Assembly: GCA_027382625.1 (NCBI GenBank)
Contig: JAJKFJ010022341.1
Coordinates: 62,001 to 126,000 of the forward strand
From: Tetmemena sp. SeJ-2015
Lineage: Eukaryota > Ciliophora > Spirotrichea > Sporadotrichida > Oxytrichidae
Direction of reading: 5' to 3'
Length of the DNA stretch: 64,000 nucleotides
Below, piece after piece: positions 1 to 11,300 of the stretch. The position numbers and the translations under genes are program-made. Positions within the stretch are counted from its first letter, which is position 1. The number at the start of each line of letters is the position of its first letter. Under the pieces are notes generated by a model. That model was not told the origin of the DNA, did no database searches, and worked only from the letters and a program-made list of their open reading frames with translations.

Positions 1-772
1 CACGACTGGTAATATCATCCGCGCGCAAAGCAAGCCAAAACTCTTCTTTGTCGGCGACTCGCTCAAAAGCGTCAACCAATAAAGGATCAAACCAAACACC
101 CGAGCGCTCACGAATTTCATTCAATGCCGCTTCAGCACCATCCGCAATCTGAAACACATCGATCACTTGGGCAAGCAAGGCAATGCGAGAGAACATGGGT
201 ATGGTGTCGGCTTTTAAACCATCTGGACGACCTTGACCATTGAAATGTTCATCAAGGCTGTAAATTCCTTGCGCCACGTCTTCTGAAAAACGCAATAGGC
301 GCGCAATCTCGGCACCGCGTTGACATCGCGTGGCGATCAACTCCTGCGCAATATTGCGACCATCACGCAAGATCGTTAATACGCTACGAAATCGCTCAGC
401 TAAACCCGCCTTTAAACCCGTATGTTTGAGAACAAAATGCAAGACCTGCGGCAAGCTGTCGCCGACGGTTTTAAAATCACGTTTAAATTGCAAATCATCG
501 GTCAAATACAACTCGCAAATGCGCGCTGCATTGCTGCTACAGCCGAGATCCTTCAAGAGTAAGGTGTAATACAAATTCCACAGCTGGTCTTCCGGCAAAT
601 GCATCTCTCGACCGATATGCATGCCAATCCAACAGCAACGTATGCAGTGCCCTTCCGGTTGCCCTTCAGTGATATCGAGCGCATGGCTGAGGGCACTGAT
701 TAACTCAGAAAGTTTTAATCCCGGCACAGTCTGATTGCTGACACCTTCTTGAATCGTGATGACTTGTGGCAT
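1..772 (-). CDS. HD-GYP-type phosphodiesterase (partial)
   Basis: The reading frame starts at ATG 772 (MPQVITIQEG) and stays open to the window edge, about 257 residues, so the C-terminus is missing. Near residues 190-215 it reads LDEHFNGQGRPDGLK followed by a DVFQ segment. This is a diverged form of the HD-GYP pattern (H-x-x-W/F-x-G-x-G-x-P-D-G-L-K) known from cyclic-di-GMP phosphodiesterases. The first His-Asp pair is not clearly visible and the N-terminal region has two cysteine-rich turns (CIRCC). Activity on cyclic-di-GMP is inferred from the family; some relatives carry a C-terminal LuxR helix-turn-helix, which cannot be checked here. Confidence 0.65.
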   Translation of the reverse strand, partial: MPQVITIQEGVSNQTVPGLKLSELISALSHALDITEGQPEGHCIRCCWIGMHIGREMHLPEDQLWNLYYTLLLKDLGCSSNAARICELYLTDDLQFKRDFKTVGDSLPQVLHFVLKHTGLKAGLAERFRSVLTILRDGRNIAQELIATRCQRGAEIARLLRFSEDVAQGIYSLDEHFNGQGRPDGLKADTIPMFSRIALLAQVIDVFQIADGAEAALNEIRERSGVWFDPLLVDAFERVADKEEFWLALRADDITSR

Positions 773-847
773 ATGGCATCCCCTTGCGCGCTCAACAACT
801 CGATGATCGAATTTAGTAAGGCAAAGAATACATCAAAGCAACAAATT

Positions 848-877
848 TTGCCGAGAAGAAACCTCGCTTCTCGGCAA
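848..877 (-). terminator. Hairpin downstream of the propeller lipoprotein gene
   Basis: An 11-bp perfect inverted repeat (TTGCCGAGAAG / CTTCTCGGCAA) with an 8-base loop lies just past the stop codon of the minus-strand gene at 924-2555. On that strand it is followed by AATTTG, so the U-tract is weak. A terminator or 3' stabilising hairpin is the simplest reading. Confidence 0.55.
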
Positions 878-923
878 GACAAATCAAGCTCAACAAAGCT
901 TGTTCAATTCGCTAGGCTAGATG

Positions 924-2555
924 CTATTTACCAATCGCAAACAGAATCGCATTATTAATTGCATAAACTTTTCCGTCTGCGCCAACCGCTGTTGGCGTGT
1001 ATGACTCGCCCAATCCGCTGGTCAAGCGAATCTTTTCACTTAACTTATTTGTGCTTAAATCCCAACGATACAGAAATCCATCTTCACTATTCACGATCAC
1101 CGATTTGGTAAAAGGATCAACCGCAGCAGTATTAATACACCATTCAATAAAGCCACCAGGCACATTCGGGTCAGGTGTTGGCGCCAACATCGTCATTACC
1201 TCTTTCATTACTTTCACGTTCGCAAAATCGTCGTCCTGCGCATTGTGCGGATCGATAATCGCAATTTCGTTCATGCCATCACCGGAGCCCGCACGTTCGT
1301 AATTGTTATATTTCACCATTAGCAAATAGGAAGAATTACCTGTGTAGCTAGGAACTAAATTTGCTGGCACTACCGATGGCGTATCATCCCAGCCAAATGA
1401 TCCTGGCAATTTCGTTTGCGACAAATCGGCATTAAAATGCAGTAACCAACCACGTGCATTATGCGAACCGTAAGTTTTCTCTAAAACACCGATATACACA
1501 TCGCCATCCGGGCCAACCAAAGGCGACGCCGTGCTATCGTCAGAAATATTCGCGGGGCCATTCTCATTCGGATCGATTAGCTGAACCTTGGACTTTAGAG
1601 CTAGACTCGCCGTATCAAGTGCCAACAAATACCCCGTCTGACGCACCCCAGTGGCGATATTGTCGTTGGCAACCACATACAAGGTTTTTTGATCTTTAGA
1701 AACCGCAAACGCACTATTGGTCGCTGGCTTTGCCACTCCTGTACCGGGCGCCAAATTCGCGATGCTGACCCAATTCGCTTTACCATGGGCAGTGATGCGC
1801 GCCACACCGCTACTTAACCCAGCGGGATTGCCATTGGTGGCAATATAGCCAAAATAAACATTATTCTGTGTGTCGATCGTAATCGGAGTATTGATGATGA
1901 CTGCTTTATCCATCGCGGCTTTATTGGCGTTATAGACAGCGTCACCATAAAACACGATGCTTTTCAAACTACCACTTGTGGCATCCGCATCTTCTCGATA
2001 AAACACTTTTCCACCAGCGCCTGGCGCATAGATACGGTTGTTTGCTGACAAGCTAAGGTTATATGCTGGCGTCCAACGATGTGGAGGCATGATGTAATCT
2101 GAGGTCTCTGACCACAGCAATTTGCCATCATTCCCATTACGCGCCTCAAAGCGATATACTAAATCTGCCGCTGACTTCACTGGCAAGATCACGGTGTTTT
2201 TTGCGGTGATGACGGGTGAGCCATAATGCACCAGTAAATATCCTTGCGTCGAATACTTCGGTGCAACATCAACAGGTGCCTGCCAAACTATGCGTGAAAA
2301 TGATTGGGTCGCAACGGCAGATAAGCCATCATGTTGCGCATTGGCACCGTGACTCAACCAAGGCGGACCTACCGGATTTGGATTAGTCGTTCCCGTTCCA
2401 TTTCCAGGTGATGACGTGACTGTATTGCCGCCACCTGAGCCACCACATGCTGCCACAATTGAAGCAATCGCTATCGCACTTATTAGTGACAGACCTATTT
2501 TGTGCTTCGACTTATCTCTAGCGCGCATAGCTAGTACTGATTTGGATATTTTCAT
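924..2555 (-). CDS. Lipoprotein with PQQ-like beta-propeller
   Basis: The 543-residue protein opens with a basic, then hydrophobic segment ending in IVAACGGSGGG, a lipobox with Cys near residue 37, so it should be a lipid-anchored envelope protein. A Gly/Asn/Pro-rich linker follows (about residues 38-65). The rest alternates short strands with phrases such as GDVYIGVLE, NRIYAPGAGGK and GKVYAINNAI, the blade pattern of PQQ-like (BamB-type) beta-propellers. No cofactor site or enzymatic domain is recognisable. The start is the first Met in frame. It is monocistronic, transcribed away from the haem lipoprotein gene at 2820. Confidence 0.6.
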   Translation of the reverse strand: MKISKSVLAMRARDKSKHKIGLSLISAIAIASIVAACGGSGGGNTVTSSPGNGTGTTNPNPVGPPWLSHGANAQHDGLSAVATQSFSRIVWQAPVDVAPKYSTQGYLLVHYGSPVITAKNTVILPVKSAADLVYRFEARNGNDGKLLWSETSDYIMPPHRWTPAYNLSLSANNRIYAPGAGGKVFYREDADATSGSLKSIVFYGDAVYNANKAAMDKAVIINTPITIDTQNNVYFGYIATNGNPAGLSSGVARITAHGKANWVSIANLAPGTGVAKPATNSAFAVSKDQKTLYVVANDNIATGVRQTGYLLALDTASLALKSKVQLIDPNENGPANISDDSTASPLVGPDGDVYIGVLEKTYGSHNARGWLLHFNADLSQTKLPGSFGWDDTPSVVPANLVPSYTGNSSYLLMVKYNNYERAGSGDGMNEIAIIDPHNAQDDDFANVKVMKEVMTMLAPTPDPNVPGGFIEWCINTAAVDPFTKSVIVNSEDGFLYRWDLSTNKLSEKIRLTSGLGESYTPTAVGADGKVYAINNAILFAIGK

Positions 2556-2819
2556 TTTCTGTCTCTTGTTAATTTTAATTTTTGGTTCTTGCAGATGCCA
2601 AAAGCAAATTTAGCTAGCACTAGAATTGGTGCTGAAAACGCATACGCTTTGTAAATTTACCGCTTTGCATATCAAGAATAATAAGATTGGCGCAGTTTAT
2701 GAAAAAACTCAAGTAAGATTCGATTATTTATTAGACGTTTTTTTGCTTAGTTTTTCAAAATAATTTCTTCAATTACAACGATCAATTATTTTCCCCGCTC
2801 ATTGCTTTGACCCATCACC

Positions 2820-5102
2820 ATGCGCACTTGTCCCAATATTGCATTGCTTGCTCTATCACTTTTTTTCTTTAGTGCTTGCGAAAGGTCGAACAAACACAAG
2901 AAGCAACACCACCAAGCCAAGCCTTACTTGGCGAGCCACCACCTACAAAAAGACTCTCTGCAGGAGCGAGCAAACCGATTCTATTTGTTACCCAAGTCCC
3001 GCTCACTAACGACAACAATACGCGACTCTCGGCATTCGCCAATCATCGCACCAGCGTCCAAGATGTGCCGCGTGGTGGTGATTTGATGTTGCGGTATCCC
3101 GATGGCAGTTTACGCAATCTCACTGCAGAAGCAGGATTTGGGATGATAGGCTTACAGTTAGACAAAGCAATCGCTGTTAGAGAGCCATCGGTACACCCCG
3201 ACGGTAACAGGGCCTTATTTAGCATGTTGGTTGGATCACCGCGACGAGGCGAAAAAGATCAACACGGACCATTTAATCGTTTCCGCTGGCAAATCTACGA
3301 AGTACGAGGTTTAGAAAAAAAACAGAAAGTAGCTATCCGAAAAATAAGCAATCAGGATGCGCGATTCAATAATGTGTCGCCAATTTATGCCGACGATGAC
3401 GAAATCATTTTTACATCTGATCGACCACGCACTGGCGACTTGCATCTTTATCCGCAACTCGACGAATATGAGGCAACGCCAAGCATCTCGGGGCTATGGA
3501 AACTCAATCCTACTAGCGGAAAATTGAGTTTATTAAGTCATACACCGAGCGGTGCATTTACGCCCATCATCGATCATGCGGGGCGCGTAGTGTTCACACG
3601 TTGGGATCATTTACAACAAGATCAATTAGCAGATCGAGATCGCGATGCAAAACGAAATGGCGTCGCATTGCCATTCAAGTCATTCAACTACGCCGATGAA
3701 ACAGCGCAAGCAAGGCAACTCGATAGTCGGCAAGAAATTTTTCCAGAATCACGCGTTGGAAGCGAAAGCCGCTACGGTCCTGTAAATGCGTTTCGCAGCA
3801 ATTTCTTTAGTATCTGGCAGATTGATCAAGACGGCGGAAATGAAGAAACCATTAACCACGCCGGATTGCATGAACTGTCGTTTGGCTATCTCACTCCAAG
3901 CTTCATGCATGATCAAAATCTCAGTAAACGTACGCGCGAAGAATTACATAAAATCGGATGCGCTAAGGCGCGAAGGCGGCATTTTTCATCTACGCGAAGA
4001 TCCACTTGAGCCGGGCATTTTTTTTGGTATTAATGCGCGCGAATCTGCATCATTCACCACCGATAGCATTATCAAAATCAATGCAAGACCAGATATCAAT
4101 CCCGAACAAATGCAAATCCTTGCGGTAACTCGTATCGACAAATCCGATCATCTTAAAGATGGGCGTTATCGAAATCCACTCCCTTTGTCCGATGGCAAGC
4201 TAATCGCTAGTCATACCAGCAATCAATTACCACCAGAACCAGAAACAAGTTTAAAAGACTTGCGCCTAAAGTATTTGTCAGTTGACCCATCTTCCGGACA
4301 CTACACCGCAACAACGCCACTCACGAAAGGCATACACAAATCGCTAAGCTGGTGGGATGGCGAGCAATTGCGTCATTACCAAGGAGATCTGTGGGAACTC
4401 GATCCGGTTGAAGTCAAGCCACGCAAGCAAATGCCGCTACAAATCCCACAATTGGAGGCTCCAGAAAAAAGCGTTTTGAATGCAGAAAAAATTGATGAAG
4501 CCGAGCTACGTCAATGGCTAGAGCAAAATCAACTAGCACTCATCATCACGCGCAATCAAACCAGCCGAGACCGTGCAGACTTGCAACAACCGTACAATCT
4601 AGAAGTGCCAGGTGGCGTTAAAACAGTGTCGGCAACACATCCCGACGGTAGGCTTTATTCGATACAACATTTCCAAATTCTTCAAGCTGAGCAGGTACGC
4701 GCTTATGCAGATCGTGCAGGACGCAGGCATATCGCGCAAACCGTCAAAGATTTTCATCCTATTAATTCGCGGGCGAATTCAAAGGCGAATTCACAGGCTA
4801 ATCCAAGAAATAATACAAGTCCCGACAACGAGAGCAGTGTCATTATTGCGAAAGACGGCTCCACAGCAGCGTTCGTGCCAGCCGCGCGCGCTTTGACTTG
4901 GCAAACCACTGACCAACAAGGAAATCCGGTGGTCAGAGAGAGGAACTGGATCACCTTCAAAGCAGGTGAGATTCGCGTTTGCGCATCTTGTCACGGTGTC
5001 AATCATCGGGACCAAGCAAATTTTCCTGCACCGATGAATCAACCAGAAGCTTTGCGAGACCTACTAAAACGCTGGAAAATAGCGCAATCGCTTAAGCAAT
5101 AA
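2820..5102 (+). CDS. HzsA-related beta-propeller lipoprotein with C-terminal haem motif (two frameshifts)
   Basis: Three overlapping frames form one protein of about 760 residues. It begins MRTCPNIALL with a lipoprotein signal ending LFFFSAC. A one-base loss near 2880 moves the frame into VEQTQEATPPS. An extra A in an A4 run near 3950 moves it again to DALRREGGIFHLRED. The middle has TolB/PD40-like blades (FTSDRPRTGDLHLYPQ, VVFTRWDHLQQDQ). The C-terminus carries VCASCHGVN, a CxxCH haem-attachment motif. This layout recalls proteins named HzsA-related after the hydrazine synthase alpha subunit; that name is from memory and does not imply hydrazine chemistry. The breaks are probably sequence errors because both flanks keep good protein sequence. 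Confidence 0.5.
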
Positions 5103-5408
5103 TACCTAAAGCTCCCCCGAGACCAAAATTAAGGAAACTTAAACGCCTTTAAAGCATTTTAGAACAGCTTTACGAACATTTAACAACATCCAATATTTTC
5201 ATTGATGATCATTTGATCGCATTCTTTAGGCAGACGACCATCTTGATCCCTTCTGCGTCGCAAAAACGGACAAATACAAGGTCTTACAGAGCTAAATACC
5301 TTTATAATCAAAGGTTTTTGTTACGTCATTTTTTTGCTGCGCAAAATTGCGGTACTAGCATGGCACTAGCATGACCTAAACATGCAATTTATTAAAGAAC
5401 TCTGACCT
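5103..5408. other. Intergenic region upstream of ribF
   Basis: No credible ORF was found in these 306 bases. Close to ribF a 9-base word, ACTAGCATG, occurs twice (5351-5372), and AT-rich sequence suitable for a promoter surrounds 5290-5340. No FMN riboswitch fold was recognised. Confidence 0.4.
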
Positions 5409-6377
5409 ATGAAGGTTTTTCGTGGACTTCCCAATGCCGCTTCACGCGCCCCGTGCGCTTTGGCAATTGGCAACTTTGATGGCGTACATCTCGGACACCA
5501 AGCCTTATTGTCCGATTTGCGCGCAGCCGCGACACGTCTAAATGTTGATGCCGCGGTGATGAGTTTTGAACCACATCCACGCGCTTTCTTCGCACAAATG
5601 CTAGGCGATTTATCCAAAGCACCAAGTCGCATCGCAAATTTGCGTGATAATTTATCGGCACTCGATCAAGCTGGCGTAGACCGCGTGATTGTTGAACACT
5701 TCAATGCCCACTTTGCTGCACTCAGTCCTGATGAATTTATCCAAAAAATCCTGGTTGATGGTCTGCATGTGAAATTAGTCATGGTTGGTGACGACTTTCG
5801 CTTTGGTGCAAAACGCGCTGGCGACATTCACACCTTAAAAGAAGCAGGCAAGCGTTTTGGTTTTGTCGTGCAAACCATGAATACTGTCGAGCGCAATGGC
5901 GAAAGAATTTCTTCATCCGCCGTACGTGCTGCCTTAGCAGCAGGCAATTTCGATGAAGCACAACACTTACTCGGACGTCCTTACCAAATTTCTGGACACG
6001 TTGTGCATGGTCAAAAGTTAGGCCGCACATTAGGCTTCCCGACTTTAAACTTACGCATTGCTCACCATAAACCTGCCGTGATGGGCATTTTTGTGGTGCA
6101 AGTACATGGCTTGAGTGATCAGCCTTTACCAGCCGTCGCCAGCATGGGCGTACGTCCCACGGTGGACGATAGCGGTCGGGTGTTACTCGAAACGCATATC
6201 CTCGATCATCACGTTGATGCTTATGGCAAAGTTATTCATGTCGAGTTTTTGCATAAGCTGCGCGACGAAGAAAAGTATGTCGATTTGCCTACTTTAACCG
6301 ATGCCATCAACCGCGATGCCGATCAAGCACGTAGCTATTTCAAGCAACGCAACGGCTCCGCCACAGACCGAATTTGA
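5409..6377 (+). CDS. ribF: Bifunctional riboflavin kinase / FAD synthetase
   Basis: The 322-residue protein phosphorylates riboflavin to FMN and adenylates FMN to FAD. The N-terminal nucleotidyltransferase domain has the signature GNFDGVHLGH (residues 21-30) and later ISSSAVRAAL. The C-terminal riboflavin kinase domain shows GRTLGFPTLNL followed by the GIFVVQV strand. Length and domain order match the usual bacterial enzyme. It heads the conserved ribF-ileS-lspA-coaBC-dut order common in betaproteobacteria and lies 72 bp before ileS. No frameshift is seen. Confidence 0.95.
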   Translation: MKVFRGLPNAASRAPCALAIGNFDGVHLGHQALLSDLRAAATRLNVDAAVMSFEPHPRAFFAQMLGDLSKAPSRIANLRDNLSALDQAGVDRVIVEHFNAHFAALSPDEFIQKILVDGLHVKLVMVGDDFRFGAKRAGDIHTLKEAGKRFGFVVQTMNTVERNGERISSSAVRAALAAGNFDEAQHLLGRPYQISGHVVHGQKLGRTLGFPTLNLRIAHHKPAVMGIFVVQVHGLSDQPLPAVASMGVRPTVDDSGRVLLETHILDHHVDAYGKVIHVEFLHKLRDEEKYVDLPTLTDAINRDADQARSYFKQRNGSATDRI

Positions 6378-6449
6378 AGGACGCCTAGCGTCCTCTCTCA
6401 TCCAACATTTTTATACCGATTTTAGATTTCAAATTGAAGCGAAACGACT

Positions 6450-9338
6450 ATGTCTAACGATAAGCAAGCAAAAAAAGAATCCGCAAAACCTGCAAGTAAG
6501 TATCCAGTCAACATGACTGAAACCCCATTCCCTATGCGCGGCGATCTCGCCAAGCGCGAACCACAATGGGTGAAGAACTGGCAAGAAAAGAAAATTTACG
6601 AACGCGTACGCAAAGCATCCAAAGGTCGTCCTAAATTCATCTTGCATGACGGTCCTCCATACGCCAACGGTGACATCCACATCGGTCACGCGGTCAATAA
6701 AATCTTGAAAGACATGATCATCAAGGCGCGCACCTTGGGCGGCTTTGATGCGCCTTACGTGCCAGGTTGGGATTGCCACGGCATGCCTATCGAAATCCAA
6801 ATCGAAAAACTATTTGGCAAAAATTTGCCTGTGGCTGAAGTACAGGCCAAAGCGCGTGCGTATGCAGAGGAACAAATCGAACGTCAAAAAGCCGACTTCA
6901 TCCGTTTGGGTGTATTGGGCGAATGGGATAATCCATACAAGACCATGGCATTCGGTAACGAAGCGGATGAGATCCGTGCGCTCGGTCAATTGTTCGAAAA
7001 AGGTTATGTCTACCGTGGCTTGAAACCCGTGAACTGGTGTTTTGATTGCGGCTCGGCTTTGGCCGAAGCCGAGGTCGAATACGAAAACAAACGCGATCCA
7101 TCCATCGACGTTGGCTTCCCATTTGTAGGCGGTGAAGAAAACGCCAAAATCGCCAAAGCCTTCGGCTTAGACAAACTGCCACTCGACAAAGGTTATTGCG
7201 TGATTTGGACCACCACACCGTGGACCATCCCATCCAACCAAGCTTTGAACATGCATCCAGAAATCACTTACGCTTTGGTCAAAACCGAACGCGATGGTGA
7301 GCCATGCTTGATTTTGATGGCGAAAGATTTGGTTGAAGCCGCTTTCACTAACTGGAACTTGCAACCTGAAATCATCGCAACCTGCTTGGGCGAGGCATTA
7401 TCTCTGGTTAAATTTAAACATCCTTTGGCGTCTACGCATGAAGGTTTTGATCGCATGTCTCCGGTGTACTTGGGCGATTACGTCAGCACCGAAACCGGTA
7501 CTGGGGTGGTTCACTCCGCACCGTCTTACGGTATCGAAGACTTTTTGTCCTGCAAAGCGCACGGCATGAAAGATGACGACATGCTCAACCCAGTCATGGG
7601 TGATGGTCGTTACGCATCATGGTTGCCATTCTTCGCTGGTATGACGATCTGGGAAGCCTCCAAGCCCATCTGCGACAAATTGCGCGAAGCGGGTACGCTG
7701 TTCTCATTGAAAATGTTTGACCACAGCTACATGCACTGCTGGCGTCATAAAACGCCGATCATCTATCGTGCGACGTCTCAGTGGTTTGCAAGTATGGACA
7801 ACGCGCCTAAAGCAGGCGGCGCGAGTTTGCGTGAAACTGCATTGGCAGCGATCGAGCAAACCGCTTTCTACCCATCATGGGGTAAAGCACGTTTGCACGG
7901 CATGATCGCTAATCGTCCAGATTGGACTTTGTCTCGCCAACGTCAATGGGGCGTGCCTATGGCCTTCCTCTTGCACAAAGAAACTGGCCAAATCCATCCA
8001 CGCACACCAGAACTCTTAGAAGTGATTGCAAAGCGCGTAGAAAAAGAAGGTATCGAAGCCTGGCAAAATATCACCGTTGAAGAATTGATCGGCGATGAAG
8101 CAGCGCAATATGAAAAAAATCGCGACACCTTAGACGTGTGGTTCGACTCCGGTGCCACGCATTTCACCGTCTTGCGCGGCTCGCACAAAGAACAATCCGC
8201 CTACCCTGCTGATCTTTACCTCGAAGGTTCCGATCAACATCGCGGCTGGTTCCACTCTTCTTTGTTGACAGCATCCATGCTCGACGGCCATGCGCCTTAC
8301 AAAGCCTTGTTGACCCACGGTTTCGTGGTCGACGGCGAAGGCAAGAAAATGTCGAAATCCAAAGGCAATGTGATCGCACCACAAAAAGTATTTGATACCT
8401 TGGGTGCAGACATCTTGCGCTTGTGGGTAGCATCGACAGACTACTCTGGCGAACTCTCGATCTCTGACGAAATCTTAAAACGCGTGACAGAAGCCTATCG
8501 CCGTATTCGTAACACGCTGCGTTTCTTGTTGGCGAACACGTCCGACTTCGACTTTAGCAAAGACGCGGTGGCAACAAACGAGTTGCTCGAAATCGATCAA
8601 TACGCGATTGCGCACACCGCCGCATTGCAGAAAGAAATCTTGGCGCACTATGATGCCTTCGAATTCCACCCTGTGATCAGCAAATTGCAATCTTTCTGCT
8701 CTGAAGACTTAGGCGGTTTCTACCTCGATATTTTGAAAGATCGTTTGTACACCAGCGGCACCACATCATTCGCACGTCGCTCTGCACAAACTGCGATCTG
8801 GCACATCACGCAAAGCTTATTGCGTTTGATGGCACCAACTTTGTCGTTCACCGCAGAAGAAGCATGGCAAAGTTTCGCGAGTGCAGAAGCCTTCGCCGGC
8901 AGCGACGAAACCATCTTCACACAAACTTACTACGAGTTGCCAGCCATCGCTAACAGCGAAGCTTTGGAAGCGAAATATGCGAGCTTGCGTGCAGTACGTG
9001 CTGACGTGACTAAACAGTTAGAAGAAGTACGTGTTTCAGGCGCGATTGGTTCCTCCTTGCAAGCCGAAGTGGTGATCAAAGCGAGTGGCGATAAGTTCAA
9101 TGTCTTGAGCAGCCTCGAAGATGATTTGAAATTTGCCTTGATCACTTCTGCAGCAAGCGTCGAACAAGTCGCGAGCGAAGCCGAAGAAACGGTTGTGGTG
9201 AACGCATCAAAGTATCAAAAATGCGAACGCTGCTGGCACTATCGTGCAGATGTCGGTGTGAATCCAGAACACCCAACTTTGTGCGGTCGTTGCAATAGCA
9301 ATTTGTTTGGTGCTGGTGAAAAACGTAAGTACGCTTAA
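6450..9338 (+). CDS. ileS: Isoleucyl-tRNA synthetase
   Basis: This 962-residue class I synthetase charges tRNA-Ile with isoleucine and edits misactivated valine. The HIGH motif is at residues 77-80 (GDIHIGH), the KMSKS loop at 633-637 (KKMSKSKGN), and the CP1 editing domain carries [13 protein letters not shown]. The C-terminus ends with a zinc-binding CERCWHY...CGRC pair of the bacterial type. The frame is intact along the full expected length, in contrast to several neighbours. The gene precedes lspA, with a dispersed repeat between them. Confidence 0.97.
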   Translation: MSNDKQAKKESAKPASKYPVNMTETPFPMRGDLAKREPQWVKNWQEKKIYERVRKASKGRPKFILHDGPPYANGDIHIGHAVNKILKDMIIKARTLGGFDAPYVPGWDCHGMPIEIQIEKLFGKNLPVAEVQAKARAYAEEQIERQKADFIRLGVLGEWDNPYKTMAFGNEADEIRALGQLFEKGYVYRGLKPVNWCFDCGSALAEAEVEYENKRDPSIDVGFPFVGGEENAKIAKAFGLDKLPLDKGYCVIWTTTPWTIPSNQALNMHPEITYALVKTERDGEPCLILMAKDLVEAAFTNWNLQPEIIATCLGEALSLVKFKHPLASTHEGFDRMSPVYLGDYVSTETGTGVVHSAPSYGIEDFLSCKAHGMKDDDMLNPVMGDGRYASWLPFFAGMTIWEASKPICDKLREAGTLFSLKMFDHSYMHCWRHKTPIIYRATSQWFASMDNAPKAGGASLRETALAAIEQTAFYPSWGKARLHGMIANRPDWTLSRQRQWGVPMAFLLHKETGQIHPRTPELLEVIAKRVEKEGIEAWQNITVEELIGDEAAQYEKNRDTLDVWFDSGATHFTVLRGSHKEQSAYPADLYLEGSDQHRGWFHSSLLTASMLDGHAPYKALLTHGFVVDGEGKKMSKSKGNVIAPQKVFDTLGADILRLWVASTDYSGELSISDEILKRVTEAYRRIRNTLRFLLANTSDFDFSKDAVATNELLEIDQYAIAHTAALQKEILAHYDAFEFHPVISKLQSFCSEDLGGFYLDILKDRLYTSGTTSFARRSAQTAIWHITQSLLRLMAPTLSFTAEEAWQSFASAEAFAGSDETIFTQTYYELPAIANSEALEAKYASLRAVRADVTKQLEEVRVSGAIGSSLQAEVVIKASGDKFNVLSSLEDDLKFALITSAASVEQVASEAEETVVVNASKYQKCERCWHYRADVGVNPEHPTLCGRCNSNLFGAGEKRKYA

Positions 9339-9360
9339 TTTGAAAATGCGGTAAAAAAAT

Positions 9361-9497
9361 GTAGGGCGGGTGCAGCATGCTGCTCGCCTGCGGCACGATC
9401 ATCGCCTGCAAGCGTTGATTCCCAAAGCGAAAGCAGGAATCCAGTGTCTTTTGATGTACCGAGAACGCCACTGGACTCCTGCCTGTGCAGGAGTGAC
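9361..9497. repeat. Composite dispersed repeat between ileS and lspA
   Basis: The segment starts with GTAGGGCGGGTGCAGC, a half copy of the GTAGGGTGGGCAC-type repeat. At 9417 it passes into a GATTCCC...AGTGTCTTTT...CCACTGG...GGAGTGAC inverted repeat, the same family as 11881-11965 and 30178-30252. It interrupts an otherwise tight operon and adds in-frame codons upstream of lspA that are unlikely to be translated. Confidence 0.8.
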
Positions 9498-9546
9498 GAC
9501 AGAAAATCCCCTCTCCCGCTTACGAGAGCGGGGAGTTAAAACAACA

Positions 9547-10077
9547 ATGCAAAAGAATATGGCCACGAAAAAAACCAATACCTCTTCAAGCAAACCTAAA
9601 TCTTCTGGCAGTCTATTCGGTGTTTGGATGGGCTTAGCTGCGATCGTGATTTTGCTCGACCAAGTCACCAAAATCACAATAGAAAAAGCGTTCCACTATG
9701 CAGAGCTTTACCCAGTGACGTCTTTCTTCAATCTCACTTTGGTCTACAACAAAGGCGCGGCATTTAGTTTTCTCGCCAACGAAGGCGGATGGCAACGCTA
9801 TTTATTCACAGCGATTGGCGTAATCGCTTCCATCGTGATCACCGTGCTGCTCAAAAAACACGCAACGCAAAAACTGTTTTGCTGGTCACTCGCCCTCATT
9901 ATGGGCGGCGCCATCGGCAATGTGATTGATCGTTTGTTGTATGGTCATGTCATTGATTTCTTAGATTTCCATTACAAAGACACCTATCACTTCGCAGCCT
10001 TCAACTTAGCCGATAGCGCAATTTGTTTGGGTGCGGCTTTGTTTATTCTCGATGAGTTACGACGCGTAAAAAAATAA
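9547..10077 (+). CDS. lspA: Lipoprotein signal peptidase (signal peptidase II)
   Basis: This integral inner-membrane aspartyl protease cleaves the signal peptide of prolipoproteins in front of the lipidated Cys. With ATG 9547 it has 176 residues. An open frame runs further upstream to 9370, but that part is translated repeat and was excluded; ATG 9559 is an alternative start. Four hydrophobic segments are evident. The catalytic aspartates lie in [10 protein letters not shown] and FNLADSAIC, and the family motif [13 protein letters not shown] is present. It ends 10 bp before coaBC. Confidence 0.95.
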   Translation: MQKNMATKKTNTSSSKPKSSGSLFGVWMGLAAIVILLDQVTKITIEKAFHYAELYPVTSFFNLTLVYNKGAAFSFLANEGGWQRYLFTAIGVIASIVITVLLKKHATQKLFCWSLALIMGGAIGNVIDRLLYGHVIDFLDFHYKDTYHFAAFNLADSAICLGAALFILDELRRVKK

Positions 10078-10087
10078 GGAAACAATC

Positions 10088-11294
10088 ATGGCTTCCCGAC
10101 TCGCAGGAAAAAAAATCGTTCTTGGATTAACAGGTGGCGTGGCCTGCTACAAGGTCGCCGACCTCTGCCGCTCGCTAGGCAAACTCGGCGCGACTGTGCA
10201 AGTCGTGATGACACAGAGCGCCACGCAATTTATTACGCCAGTGACGATGCAAGCCTTGTCGGGCAATACGGTCTACACAGATCAATGGGATGCGCGCATC
10301 GCCAACAACATGCCGCACATCGATCTCACACGCGATGCCGACGCGATTTTGATCGCACCTTGCAGCACGAATTTCATTTACAAATTAGCCCATGGCGCGT
10401 GCGACGATTTGCTGTCCACGCTCTGTATCGCCCGCCCTGCTCACCTCCCCTTATTCATTGCACCAGCGATGAACGTAGAAATGTGGAGCAACCCAGCGAC
10501 GCAGCGCAATGTGGCACAAGTGAAACAAGACGGTATCCAAGTCTTTGGTCCAGCCGCTGGCGAGCAAGCCTGTGGCGAAGTCGGCATGGGCCGCATGTTA
10601 GAGCCAACGCAAATTTTGGCCGAACTCGAAGCGGCGTTTCAAAGCAAAACACTGACGGGGAAACGAGTGTTAATCACCGCTGGCCCAACCTTTGAGCCTA
10701 TCGACCCCGTGCGCGGCATCACCAATTTATCGTCCGGCAAAATGGGTTACGCGATTGCCCAAGCCGCGTGGGAAGCTGGCGCGCAAGTAACACTAGTCTC
10801 TGGCCCAACCGCCTTAGAAGCGCCGTATGGCGTACAACGCCAGCAAGTACAAACCGCCCAGCAAATGCATGATGCGGTGATGGCGCAAGTACAGACACAA
10901 GACATTTTCATCGCCGTAGCGGCGGTAGCCGATTGGCGCGTAGCGAATGCCAACGATCAAAAAATCAAAAAGACCAGTGACAGCGACACGCCACAACTAC
11001 AATTCGCGCAAAACCCAGACATCCTAGCCAGCGTCGCCGCATTAGCAGAAGCACCCTACTGCGTAGGCTTCGCAGCAAGAGTCAGAAAACCTACTTGAAT
11101 ACGGCGCCGCCAAACGCATCAAGAAAAACATCCCTCTCTTAGTCGGCAACATCGGCCACCAAACTTTTGGCAAAGACGAGAATGAGTTGGTGTTGTTTGA
11201 TGTGAAGGGACATCAGGCCTTGCCTAAGGCTGATAAGCTGACTTTGGCGAATCAGGTCATCTCCGAAATTGCAAAAAGAATTCAAACAAACTAA
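10088..11294 (+). CDS. coaBC: Phosphopantothenoylcysteine decarboxylase / synthetase (one frameshift)
   Basis: The bifunctional CoA-biosynthesis enzyme joins cysteine to 4'-phosphopantothenate (CoaB, C-terminal half) and decarboxylates the product (CoaC, N-terminal flavoprotein half). CoaC signatures include GGVACYK near the start and IAPAMNVEMW; CoaB has ITAGPTFEPIDPVRGI and LSSGKMGYA. The open frame stops at 11098. One extra A near 11081 (GCAGCAAGAGTCA) explains it: beyond this the other frame reads ESENLLEYGAAKRIKKN and continues to TAA 11294. CoA synthesis is essential, so the break is most likely a sequence error. An SD-like AAGGAAA lies before ATG 10088. Confidence 0.92.
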
Positions 11295-11300
11295 AACAAC

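Noticed and set aside
5103..5408. FMN riboswitch ahead of ribF
   Set aside because: The conserved RFN-element sequence blocks are not present.
9370..9546. N-terminal extension of lspA
   Set aside because: This is translated repeat sequence; no signal-peptidase family member has it, and good starts exist at 9547 and 9559.
11075..11098. Programmed ribosomal frameshift in coaBC
   Set aside because: No slippery heptamer plus downstream structure was seen, and similar breaks occur in many unrelated genes of the window.
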